From the NCBI RefSeq assembly GCF_900289145.1, contig NZ_OKQO01000005.1:265483-329482 (forward strand): a stretch of 64,000 nt of DNA. The letters are read 5' to 3'. Shown here piece after piece: positions 15,642 through 23,710 of the stretch. A model generated the notes under the pieces. It had not been told where the DNA came from and made no database searches. It worked only from the letters and a program-made list of their open reading frames with translations. This stretch comes from Neobittarella massiliensis (ex Bilen et al. 2018). GTDB lineage: Bacteria; Bacillota; Clostridia; Oscillospirales; Ruminococcaceae. How positions within the stretch are numbered: position 1 is the stretch's first letter; each line of letters opens with the position of its first letter. Position numbers and translations under genes: made by a program.

Positions 15642-16262
15642 ATGGATATCCTCATTATTGACGACGACCCGTTCGTCTGCGCCTCGCTGCAGACGATCTT
15701 GCAGGTCCAGGACGACATCGAGGTGCTGGGCACCGGCACCAGCGGCCAGCAGGCGGTGGAGCTGTACCGCCGGTACGAGCCGGACATCCTGCTCATCGAT
15801 ATCCAGATGAAGGGGATGACCGGGCTTGAGGCGGCGCGGCAGATACTGGCTCAATGGCCGTTGGCGCGCATTTTATTTTTGACCACTTTTTCGGACAACG
15901 ACTACATCCGCGACGCGCTGCAGATGGGGGCCAAGGGGTATCTTATCAAGCAGGATATAGAGGCCATCGCCCCGGCGCTGCGGGCGGTGTACTCGGGGCA
16001 GAGCGTATTTGGCGACGAGGTGGTGCACAAGCTGCCCGACCTGATGGGCGCCCCGGCGGGGCCGGACCTCTCGGGCTTTCAGCTGAGTGAGCGGGAGCGG
16101 GAGGTGACCGAGCTGGTGGCGCTGGGGCTTTCGAACCGCGAGATCGCCGACCGGCTGTTTTTGAGTGAGGGGACGGTGCGCAATTACCTGAGTGCTATTT
16201 TGGAAAAACTGGACCTGCGCGACCGCACCCAGCTGGCGGTATTTTACTACCGGCAGAAGTAG
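15642..16262 (+). CDS. NarL/LuxR-type response regulator
   Basis: The receiver domain (ILIIDDDPFVCASL; phosphoacceptor Asp53 in DILLIDIQMKGM; conserved Lys in GYLIKQD) is followed by a LuxR helix-turn-helix (LSEREREVTELVALGLSNRE, then IADRLFLSEGTVRNYLSAIL). The 206-residue length is normal for the family. It is phosphorylated by the upstream kinase and should act on the divergent ABC exporter operon, probably through the GTGACAATTGTCAC palindrome. The AT-rich island begins about 50 bases after its stop. Confidence 0.93.
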   Translation: MDILIIDDDPFVCASLQTILQVQDDIEVLGTGTSGQQAVELYRRYEPDILLIDIQMKGMTGLEAARQILAQWPLARILFLTTFSDNDYIRDALQMGAKGYLIKQDIEAIAPALRAVYSGQSVFGDEVVHKLPDLMGAPAGPDLSGFQLSEREREVTELVALGLSNREIADRLFLSEGTVRNYLSAILEKLDLRDRTQLAVFYYRQK

Positions 16263-16533
16263 CGGCGGGCAGATAGCAGACATAAAAGAGGGGACGCTTT
16301 GGTATCGCCTTATAAGGAAGTATTTTAGAAAGCAATAGACATACTGAATTATCGGTTATTGCATAAGTAACCGTTAGAGGAGTACCGAGAAGAACCGTAA
16401 AGTTTTGTCGGTGTTTTCTTTTGGCAGATAAAAGAAAATACTGAAATTTTTAAAAATATGAATTTTTTGATATAAGAACAAAATATAGTTTTGTTCTACG
16501 AGATAGACAACTTTGAATTTGAAGAGGTTTATA

Positions 16534-17109
16534 ATGAAAAATCAGTATATGCAACTTGTTCCGGCAGACCTATCACTTGCCGAACAGGTAATTGATTACT
16601 ATAGGAGAAACAGAGACTTTTTAGAAGCCTTTGAACCTATACGAAGCGAGGAGTTCTTTTCTTTAGATTATCAGCAAGAAGTTTTGAGAAGTGAAATGAA
16701 ACGCTGTAAAGAAAAGACCGCCTTTCGTTTTTATATCAAATCAACAGACCATCCTCAAAAAATTATAGGGATAATCGGTTTGAATAACGTCGTATGGGGA
16801 GCTTTCTGCTCTGCTTTTTTGGGATATAAATTAGATGTAGGTTTTGTAAATAAAGGGTATATGTCTATGGCAGTAGGTATGCTGACAAAATATGCATTTG
16901 AAGAATTAGGCTTGCACCGAATTGAAGCGAATGTGATGCCGAAGAACAGAGCATCTTTAAGAGTTTTAGAAAAAAATCAGTTTATAAATGAGGGGCTTTC
17001 AAAATATTATCTAAATATCAACGGAATTTGGGAAGACCATATTCATATGGTAAAGATAAATTACGATATGCACGAAATTCCAGTTTGCAGGAATAAAAAA
17101 CAATACTGA
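16534..17109 (+). CDS. GNAT family acetyltransferase (RimJ/RimL-like), AT-rich
   Basis: The 191-residue protein has the RimJ/RimL pattern: early LVPADLSLAEQVIDYYRRN, a GIIGLNNVVWG strand, GYKLDVGFVNKGYMSMAVGM with the acetyl-CoA loop, and EELGLHRIEANVMPKNRASLRVLEK. Relatives acetylate protein N-termini, amino acids or antibiotics; the substrate here is unknown. The ATG at 16534 is set by GAAGAGG nine bases upstream. Codon choice is strongly A/T-ending, unlike all neighbours except array copy 4, which points to transfer. It is a single-gene unit with its own terminator. Confidence 0.85.
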   Translation: MKNQYMQLVPADLSLAEQVIDYYRRNRDFLEAFEPIRSEEFFSLDYQQEVLRSEMKRCKEKTAFRFYIKSTDHPQKIIGIIGLNNVVWGAFCSAFLGYKLDVGFVNKGYMSMAVGMLTKYAFEELGLHRIEANVMPKNRASLRVLEKNQFINEGLSKYYLNINGIWEDHIHMVKINYDMHEIPVCRNKKQY

Positions 17110-17115
17110 TTTCTT

Positions 17116-17158
17116 AACCGATGGCTTGTGAAAAAATCACTTGTCATCGGTTTTTTGT
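17116..17158 (+). terminator. Intrinsic terminator of the AT-rich acetyltransferase gene
   Basis: AACCGATG/CATCGGTT with an inner TTGTGA/TCACTTG stem, followed by TTTTTT. Confidence 0.85.
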
Positions 17159-17251
17159 TGTCAAAATCATATGATAATAAATGATGTCCACAGGGATAAC
17201 GAGTATCGGATTTTATAGACCAAAATTTGTAAAATTATTACTTCACAGCAT

Positions 17252-17289
17252 AAAAAGAAACGGTGCAACCTCTTTTCGAGGTTACACCG
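17252..17289 (-). terminator. Intrinsic terminator downstream of surface protein A
   Basis: On the minus strand CGGTGTAACCTC and GAGGTTGCACCG (one G-U pair) enclose GAAAA and are followed by TTTCTTTTT. It lies ~80 bases past the stop at 17367. Confidence 0.7.
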
Positions 17290-17366
17290 TAACTTACATA
17301 GGAATTACTTCCTTCTGGGACTGCCCTTTGAGCCTTCCCTCTTTTTATTTATGGCAGATGTGAAAA

Positions 17367-19907
17367 CTAGTGGGGGCCGCCTGCCCGCCGGCGGCAGATG
17401 CCCGGTACCGCGGCGGCTAAGGCCAGCCCTAACACCAGCCCCAACACCAGTGCCAGCGCCGCCGCGGCCGGCAGCGCGGTGTGGTCGCCGGTGGGGACCG
17501 GCGCAGTGCCGGGCGCCCCGGAGCCGGCTGGAACAGTGGTGGGGGCGGTGGGCTCCTCGCTGCCGCCTGTCGGCGCCGGGACAAAGATGGCGGTGACCGT
17601 TTGCGCCCCTTCGGTCACGGTGACGGTGAGCGTGCCGTCGGCACCGGCAGCGACCGCGCGGTCATCGACCTGCCAGCGGGAAAACTGGTAACCGCTGGCG
17701 GGTACGGCGGTAAACTGCACGGCGGTGCCGACGGGCAGCGGCTGGCCGGACCGCACCTGCGCCGAACCGGCGCGGGCCAGCACCCGACCGCCGGCAGCAT
17801 CGGCAAAATACAGGGTGCTCTCGGCCGGCAGCGGCGACTGCGCCGCCTGCTGGACCAGCACGTAGTAGCTGAAGTGATCGGTCTCGAACTGGGCCAGATC
17901 GCCGGATACGGTGACCGGGTACTGCACCAGGTCGCCGGTGGGCTCGACCCGGTAGATGAGCAGCCGGCTGCGGTCGAACCCGGCGGGAATGGGGATGGAC
18001 ACCTGCACCTTGCCGCCGGGCTGCACCTTGGTATCTTGCAGGTAAAGACCGATATCGAAGGCGACGAGCTGATCGGCCCGGTCGGCCAGGGCGGTATGGA
18101 CGGTGTTCCAGTCATCGCTCTGTCGGTCGACCGGCTCTACCTGCAGGTGGATCTGGGCGGGGTCGGCCCCGGCGGGCAGCGACTCGGGCGGACAGACCAG
18201 CTGCACCTGGGTATCGGGGTCTTGCAGCTGTACCGGCAGCGGCCTAAAGGTGATATTTAGGGCTACATCGGCCCGCAGCGACGGCAGAGAGAAGCTGTTT
18301 TGCGCGACCTCTACCGGCTGTCCGCCGGCGGTGACGCTGTCGAGCTGCCAGCCGGCAGCCGGGTGGGCGGTAAAGGTGACGGTGCTGTTCCAGGGCACTG
18401 TCTGCGGGCCGCTGGGATCGATGCTCCCCTGCCCCTGTATCTGGGTGGTGACGCGTATATCGGGGGTATTGAGCGACCACACCGCCGGGGGCCCCGGCTG
18501 AAATGCGGCCGGACTGTCGTCGGCAAAGGTAAACCAGCTGGCGGCAGTATCCTGACCCTGGTAGGAGATGAGCGCATCCTGATGCCGCCAGCCAGTGCCC
18601 AGCAGCGACACTGCGGCCGGGCGGTCGGGATCGACTGGGATATACTGGCCGGTGACGGTGAGCGGGTCACCCAGCGCCAGGTCGGTGACACCGTCGAGCA
18701 GGTCGACGGTGACCGGGCTGCCGGTGATGGTGAGGGTGCTGGCGCCCTCGACGGTGGCGGTGCCATCTTCCTCGACATAGCCCTGGGTGTAGATGGCGCC
18801 GCCGCTCGGGAAGGTGATGCCATCTACGATGTGCACCGCGCTGCTGCCGCTATAGACGGCGGCCACCCCGTCGCCGCTGTAGCTGCCGCCGCAGACCAAC
18901 TCGCGCACGGTGCAGCCGGTGAGGGTGACCGAAGTGCTGCCGGCCCGGGCCGTTTTGCTGGAAAAAGCCAGCGGGCCGCCGATGGCGGCGGTGATGGTAC
19001 TGTTTTTTATATCGAGCACGGCGCTGCCCAGCACGTCGACGCAGCCGTCAGTATTCATGATAAAGCCACCGCCCAAGATGTTGCCGCCATAAGTGCCGTC
19101 GTACAGGGGGAAAGTGCTGTTTTGAATGGCGATACGGGTGCTTTGAGAGGTGGATGTAGCCGATGTGCCACTGCTCTCCCCGCCGCCGTACACATCCCCC
19201 TCGATGGTACAATCGCTGATGGCAATGTCCACGTGGCCGGTGTTGCCGACGGCATCACGCGCTGATACGTAGCTGCCGCCCATGATCTCGCGCTGCATCG
19301 TGGTGCCGGAGATGGAGATGGAGACCGAGCCCACCGACACATCGGTACCGGCAGTGCTGGTGCCGCCACCGCCCCAGAGATAGTCGTCATTGTTAGAGTA
19401 AGGCGCTACGTCGGCATTTTCAAAGCGGATGGACACCTGGCCGGTGACCTGTGCCACGCCGCCCGCCACGTCGGCCCCACCACCGCCCAGCAGCCAGCGA
19501 ACACTTCCGCTGCGCACGGTGACGCTGGTGGAGGGCACCGTCTGGTTGTGGCCGCCGCCGTACAGGTAGTTTATCTTTACCCCGTCTACTGTGAGGGGGA
19601 TACCGCTGGCGTACACTTCGTAGGCACCCACTGTGTAGAGCCCGCCGTCGTTGCTGCCCAGCGTGACTGTGGTGATGCCTTTATCTGGCGGCAGCTCGAG
19701 CGTGCCCTGCTCGCCCAAGTCGGCGGTGAAGATCAGTGTGAGCGCGCCGGTATCGGCGCTGAGGCTATCCAAAGCCTGCTGGGCGGTGGCACAGTCGCCG
19801 CCGGGGCCCACCCGCAGCACGACGCCTTCTTGTGCGGTGGGGACTGGGGTAAAGAGCGAGACTGCCAAAAGCAGTGAAAGCGCCCAGGCGCAAAAGCGTT
19901 TTTTCAT
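17367..19907 (-). CDS. Surface protein A: secreted beta-rich protein with C-terminal membrane anchor
   Basis: The 846-residue product starts with a signal peptide (MKKRFCAWALSLLLAVSLFT). Residues ~30-410 form a repetitive, serine/threonine/glycine-rich beta region with recurring LGGGG, YGGGE and ILGGGF motifs, typical of a right-handed beta-helix. Two repeat domains of the Flg_new/InlB-like type follow (TVTFTAHPAAGWQLDSVTAG and AVQFTAVPASGYQFSRWQVD). The protein ends with a proline/threonine-rich stretch, a transmembrane helix (residues ~810-835) and a short RRRAGG tail. No LPXTG motif is seen, so the helix is the anchor. The ATG at 19905-19907 follows GGAGGA; a consensus promoter lies upstream. 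A role in adhesion or glycan contact is inference. Confidence 0.8.
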   Translation of the reverse strand: MKKRFCAWALSLLLAVSLFTPVPTAQEGVVLRVGPGGDCATAQQALDSLSADTGALTLIFTADLGEQGTLELPPDKGITTVTLGSNDGGLYTVGAYEVYASGIPLTVDGVKINYLYGGGHNQTVPSTSVTVRSGSVRWLLGGGGADVAGGVAQVTGQVSIRFENADVAPYSNNDDYLWGGGGTSTAGTDVSVGSVSISISGTTMQREIMGGSYVSARDAVGNTGHVDIAISDCTIEGDVYGGGESSGTSATSTSQSTRIAIQNSTFPLYDGTYGGNILGGGFIMNTDGCVDVLGSAVLDIKNSTITAAIGGPLAFSSKTARAGSTSVTLTGCTVRELVCGGSYSGDGVAAVYSGSSAVHIVDGITFPSGGAIYTQGYVEEDGTATVEGASTLTITGSPVTVDLLDGVTDLALGDPLTVTGQYIPVDPDRPAAVSLLGTGWRHQDALISYQGQDTAASWFTFADDSPAAFQPGPPAVWSLNTPDIRVTTQIQGQGSIDPSGPQTVPWNSTVTFTAHPAAGWQLDSVTAGGQPVEVAQNSFSLPSLRADVALNITFRPLPVQLQDPDTQVQLVCPPESLPAGADPAQIHLQVEPVDRQSDDWNTVHTALADRADQLVAFDIGLYLQDTKVQPGGKVQVSIPIPAGFDRSRLLIYRVEPTGDLVQYPVTVSGDLAQFETDHFSYYVLVQQAAQSPLPAESTLYFADAAGGRVLARAGSAQVRSGQPLPVGTAVQFTAVPASGYQFSRWQVDDRAVAAGADGTLTVTVTEGAQTVTAIFVPAPTGGSEEPTAPTTVPAGSGAPGTAPVPTGDHTALPAAAALALVLGLVLGLALAAAVPGICRRRAGGPH

Positions 19908-19986
19908 AACATAATCCTCCCCATCACACACTGATGGTCACAATAATCGCTCTGTTTATAAGAAAAATAAACATATTTGTTACCTC

Positions 19987-20016
19987 ATTATACGCCTGTC
20001 ATCTACAATTTGTCAA
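19987..20016 (-). promoter_or_regulatory. Consensus sigma-A promoter of surface protein A
   Basis: On the minus strand a perfect TTGACA (20011-20016) and perfect TATAAT (19987-19992) with an 18-base spacer, ~80 bases before the start codon. Confidence 0.8.
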
Positions 20017-20119
20017 AAAAATGACGATGGGAGCAGCTGGAAAATATTTCTGTCTCTACACTGCTGTTTTGGGCAGTCATCGGCGAGAGCCCATGGGCGC
20101 CCGCCGCGGCCAGACGGCC

Positions 20120-20157
20120 AAAAAGCCCACTGGAGGCAGACTCCCGGTGGGCTTTTT
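20120..20157 (-). terminator. Intrinsic terminator of the surface protein B operon
   Basis: AAAAAGCCCACCGGGAGTC and its partner CAGTGGGCTTTTT flank a short loop on the minus strand, 28 bases past the small membrane-protein stop. Confidence 0.85.
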
Positions 20158-20184
20158 AAATTGGCTGAACGGTTTCAGGAATCG

Positions 20185-20349
20185 CTATTTTCGCCTTTTT
20201 TCGCGGCGCAGCAGCACCGCCAGCGAGAGCAGGACGGCGACTGCCAGCAACAGGATAGTCCCCATATCCAGTGCGCAGCCGCGCAGTGCCCACAGCAGGC
20301 AGGCGATAGCGGTCATACCGCTGTAGAAAAACAGGTCTCTATATCTCAT
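20185..20349 (-). CDS. Small two-helix membrane protein
   Basis: The 54-residue protein (MRYRDLFFYSGMTAIACLLW at the N-terminus, ending in LRREKRRK) has two hydrophobic helices and a strongly basic C-terminus, so both ends should be cytoplasmic. Its ATG at 20347-20349 lies inside the last codons of surface protein B (11-base overlap), with GAGGAGGAG inside that gene as ribosome site, implying translational coupling. No family is recognised. It may assist insertion, assembly or signalling of protein B. Confidence 0.65.
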   Translation of the reverse strand: MRYRDLFFYSGMTAIACLLWALRGCALDMGTILLLAVAVLLSLAVLLRREKRRK

Positions 20350-23300
20350 TGGGATCTTGCTCCTCCTCATCCTGTCGGCGCAGCACCAGCCAGGTATAGC
20401 CGGCGGTGCACCCGGCCGCCAGCAGTGCCAGCCAGTGCACCCAGCAGCGGCGGTGTTCGCCGGTATTTACGCCGCCATTCGCGCCGTCGCTACCGGACTG
20501 GTGGCCGCCGTCGCCGGTCGAGGTGCCGGTCTCGCCCGGCTCTATCTGGGCCTGGCGCTGGGTGAGCTGATAGGACAGCTCGACGGTGGTGGTGTTGCCC
20601 AGCAGATCGGTGGCGGTGCGGCGGATGGTATAGCTGCCGGGAGCGGTGGTGTCGATACCTAGCGCGGTGATGTCGCGGCCCTGGCTGTCGAGTATTTGAA
20701 TGGGCGAATAGGTGAGCGTGTCGGCCGGGTAGGGCAGCGCCGACTGCAGCCGGTAGCGGCCGTCGAACCAGCCGGCCGCTGTCTGGGCGCTGAGGTGGCC
20801 GCCAAACGGCGGGGCGATGCCGATATCCTGCACCAACTCGTCGCGCAGCAGCGCGTGGCTGATGGTGGGGTTTTGGCCGTCGGGCGTGACGGTGACCTCC
20901 GGCAGCTGATCGGGGTTTTGGGGCCAATCGGGCTGGATGGGACCGTCGCCGGGCTGTACGTGGGGCGGATCTACCACCGGGCGCTCGACAAAGGTATAGG
21001 TGAGCTGGATGGTGGTGGTGTTGCCGGCGCTGTCGGTGGCGGTGCGGGTGATGATGTACTGGCCGGGGCGGGTGGTGCCGAGCTCTGACGCCGGCTGGCC
21101 CTGGTGGGTGATGTGCAGCTGGCCCCACTGGAGCAGGCCATCGGGCTGGGAGGAGGTGACCTGATAGCGGCCGGCAAATAGGTCCAGCATATTTTGCCGG
21201 GTGTACCGCCCGCCGCCGGCTGGCGGGTCTTGCAGCTGCTCGGTGATCTGGTCGATGAGGGTGCGGTGCACCTGACCCTGGTCGTCGATATCGGGCTCGG
21301 GCTGGTCTGGGGGAAATACCGCGTCATCGGGGTCTGTGTCAGGGCGACCGTCGGGGTAGGTGGTGTCGCCGCCGGGCTGCACGTCGGGAGCCTGGCCCTC
21401 TACCACGTACAGGGTACAGACCTTGGGCGGGGCGGTGTGGCCGTCGTCATCGGCACCGTTTTGGCTGAAGGTGAGGATATACTTGCCGCAGGGCAGGTCG
21501 ACCGGGATGCGCGTGGTGCTGGCGGCACCGGTCTGCGGTGTGAAACTGCTGCCCGGCTGCTCGAGACGCCAGCTGATCTGCTCATCGTACAGCTGGATGC
21601 GGGCGGCGCCGTCGACGGTGGGCAGCGTATTGTGCACCGCCGGTGTTTTGACGCTGCCGGCAGGGGCGGTGACGGCAATATCGTCGCCGGCGATCATATC
21701 GAACACCGCCTGCGGCGACAGCGAGTCGGCTGTGGCGGCACTGTGCTGGACCGTGGCTGTGTCGTCGGCCACGATGACCGGGGCCACATCGGTCTTTTTA
21801 ACGGTGACCGGGTCGCTGGTGTTGCCCGCTGCATCGACTGCCCGATACTGGTAGGTGCCGTTTGGCAGGCCGGTAAAGCCGGTGTGGGCGGCGGTCTGGA
21901 CTGGGTCGCCGGCCCCGTCGGTGAGAGCGTAGAGCTGTAGATCCTGCCAACCGCCGCCGGGCAGTTTTACCTGCAGCTTCCACACGCCGGAGAGGCTATC
22001 TTTTAGAGAAAAAGACATGGTGCCGCGGTCGGTGAGCTGCAGGGTGGGAGCGGCGCTGTCGATCTTGAGGGTCTCGCTGGTGTCGCCGGAGCGCTTGCCG
22101 TCGGAGGTCTGTACGCCGTAAAAATCTGTCTGGGTGCCGGCGGTGTCGGTTTCAAACTGTTTTTGGCCGTTCTCGCTGGGGGCGGCGGCGCCGGCGAAGT
22201 ACAGTTCGTCGTAGGTGCTGTCGGGAGCCAGGGCGATGGTGACGGTACCGGTATACCAGCCATTTTCACCGGCCGGGCCCTCTACGATATAGTCGTAGTG
22301 GTCGGGGTCCTCGTCATCCGACACCATGGGCGCGCCCACTGTAAGCGAGGACTGGTGGTAGTAGTTGTTTTTAAAGAAATCGTCTTGTAGCCGCTGGTAG
22401 ACGGTGGCGGTGGTGCCGGAATCGCCGGTGACGGTGGCGTTGTAGCGGATGGTGACCGCGTCGTCACCGGTGGGCAGCGAAAAGGCGATGCCGCTGTCTT
22501 TGGTGATGTCGTGGGTGGTATCGGTGGCGACGGGGGTGCTGCCGATATAGATCTTCTGGTCGCTGCCGGTACAGGGCGTTATGCCCACATGGGCGTTTAG
22601 GTCGCTGTTTTTGAGGGCGGCGGGAAAGCTGTAGGTGCTGCCGATGTTCTGGGCGGTGGCCTCGACGGTGACGGTATCGCCGGGCAGGGCGTAATGCAGC
22701 TCTTTTGTATTGTCGCCGGGGTCGAGAAAGCGCACCGACATGGTGGGCTGGTACTGGGTGTAGCGAAAGCCGGTGAACTGCATCTGCGATGTAAGATAAT
22801 GGCTCACTCCGCTCGCTTCAACCGCTCCTTCCAGCGATAGATATACTGTCTCATCTGAAATCTTGTTATTTACAAATACCGTAGTATGACCATTGTAAAC
22901 GAACGTAAAGGTCCCTTGTTTTGTGATATTATCCCAATGATAGGATAAACTGGCCGGTTTTTGCGAGCCGAAATCACTCGCAGATATCTTTTTTTGATAC
23001 CCGCTAATTGCTGCACTCGGGCCAAAATCATTCCTAGAACCCTGTGCGCCGTATAGGATCGCTGTACAGGTTCCCCAATTTGAATTGCTATGCCAACCTA
23101 CTGAACTGCTACCTGTTGTATGGTTGAGCAGTATAAATTGTAATACATTTCCATTCTCTGAAAAAATATTAAAGGTCGACCAGCTGGCCAGACAGGTAGA
23201 TAGGCTCGGTAAGGTCACCAACATTTCTATCTCCCAATCAGTTCGCAGCGAAATCTTTTTTTTGCTTTTTGCCCCACCACAAACTTGTGCATTTTTTCCT

Positions 23301-23524
23301 GAAATACTGATCGTGCTTTCCCTGATCGTGGTCGGCGTACCGGCTACATTGACGATATTAAACATCTGGTTGAGGTCGGTGCACTGGGTGACCGAGCCGT
23401 CTTTTTGGGCTGCCCGGGCCGTGCTGGGCGGGGTGGGAAAGGCGGCCAGCAGCAGAGCACAGGCCAGAGCCAGCGCGACAGACCGGCCCCCACGCCGGTT
23501 CTTGCCTCGTATAAGGTGTCTCAA
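20339..23524 (-). CDS. Surface protein B: large anchored protein with lectin-like N-terminus and repeated Ig-like domains
   Basis: The 1061-residue product has a signal peptide (SVALALACALLLAAFPTPPS) and an N-terminal ~230-residue module resembling L-type lectin/concanavalin folds (DWEIEMLVTLPS, SLSYHWDNITKQGTFTFVYN). Beta-sandwich domains follow, including an Ig-like unit with PNGTYQYRAVDAAGNTSDPV. Two long repeats each end in TATDSAGNTTTIQLTY or TATDLLGNTTTVELSY. A C-terminal helix (WVHWLALLAAGCTAGYTWLVL) with an acidic tail anchors it. The start is the TTG at 23522-23524 with GGGAG upstream. The DNA for the lectin-like module (about 22,800-23,300) is visibly more AT-rich than the rest. It is divergent from a sigma factor gene whose tail resembles its Ig-like unit. 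Confidence 0.8.
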   Translation of the reverse strand: MRHLIRGKNRRGGRSVALALACALLLAAFPTPPSTARAAQKDGSVTQCTDLNQMFNIVNVAGTPTTIRESTISISGKNAQVCGGAKSKKKISLRTDWEIEMLVTLPSLSTCLASWSTFNIFSENGNVLQFILLNHTTGSSSVGWHSNSNWGTCTAILYGAQGSRNDFGPSAAISGYQKKISASDFGSQKPASLSYHWDNITKQGTFTFVYNGHTTVFVNNKISDETVYLSLEGAVEASGVSHYLTSQMQFTGFRYTQYQPTMSVRFLDPGDNTKELHYALPGDTVTVEATAQNIGSTYSFPAALKNSDLNAHVGITPCTGSDQKIYIGSTPVATDTTHDITKDSGIAFSLPTGDDAVTIRYNATVTGDSGTTATVYQRLQDDFFKNNYYHQSSLTVGAPMVSDDEDPDHYDYIVEGPAGENGWYTGTVTIALAPDSTYDELYFAGAAAPSENGQKQFETDTAGTQTDFYGVQTSDGKRSGDTSETLKIDSAAPTLQLTDRGTMSFSLKDSLSGVWKLQVKLPGGGWQDLQLYALTDGAGDPVQTAAHTGFTGLPNGTYQYRAVDAAGNTSDPVTVKKTDVAPVIVADDTATVQHSAATADSLSPQAVFDMIAGDDIAVTAPAGSVKTPAVHNTLPTVDGAARIQLYDEQISWRLEQPGSSFTPQTGAASTTRIPVDLPCGKYILTFSQNGADDDGHTAPPKVCTLYVVEGQAPDVQPGGDTTYPDGRPDTDPDDAVFPPDQPEPDIDDQGQVHRTLIDQITEQLQDPPAGGGRYTRQNMLDLFAGRYQVTSSQPDGLLQWGQLHITHQGQPASELGTTRPGQYIITRTATDSAGNTTTIQLTYTFVERPVVDPPHVQPGDGPIQPDWPQNPDQLPEVTVTPDGQNPTISHALLRDELVQDIGIAPPFGGHLSAQTAAGWFDGRYRLQSALPYPADTLTYSPIQILDSQGRDITALGIDTTAPGSYTIRRTATDLLGNTTTVELSYQLTQRQAQIEPGETGTSTGDGGHQSGSDGANGGVNTGEHRRCWVHWLALLAAGCTAGYTWLVLRRQDEEEQDPNEI

Positions 23525-23646
23525 TTTTGGTCTCCCCTTTTTTGTGTTTGTCGGCGGGGCGCAAAGAGGCCCCGAATAAAAGTAGATGTAACTAAGTGTC
23601 GCCGGCAGATACTTTTACCCCACTGCTCGACAAAGTTTTTTATTTT

Positions 23647-23675
23647 TTGCATTTTGGCGGCACTTGTACTATAAT
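23647..23675 (+). promoter_or_regulatory. Sigma-A promoter of the membrane-tethered sigma factor gene
   Basis: TTGCAT (23647-23652), a 17-base spacer and a perfect TATAAT (23670-23675). I see no comparable sigma-A promoter for the divergent surface protein B gene. Confidence 0.7.
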
Positions 23676-23710
23676 ACCGCCGTACCAGCCAGCCATACAG
23701 GGGGTAAATT

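Larger units (their letters stand above)
16310..17350. other. AT-rich island inserted in GC-rich surroundings
   Basis: Between the response regulator and the surface-protein gene the sequence turns sharply AT-rich, in both coding and non-coding parts, then returns to GC-rich at about 17,370. It contains one acetyltransferase gene, its terminator, an 8-bp inverted repeat (GAACAAAA/TTTTGTTC, 16476-16496) upstream of that gene, and a second hairpin at 17261-17289. No transposase, integrase or clear terminal repeats are visible. The composition is best explained by horizontal transfer. The 16263-16533 part holds no recognisable gene. Confidence 0.6.

Noticed and set aside
17181..17363. Short frame (60 codons) in the AT-rich island
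   Set aside because: No ribosome site, overlaps a terminator hairpin and shows no recognisable features.
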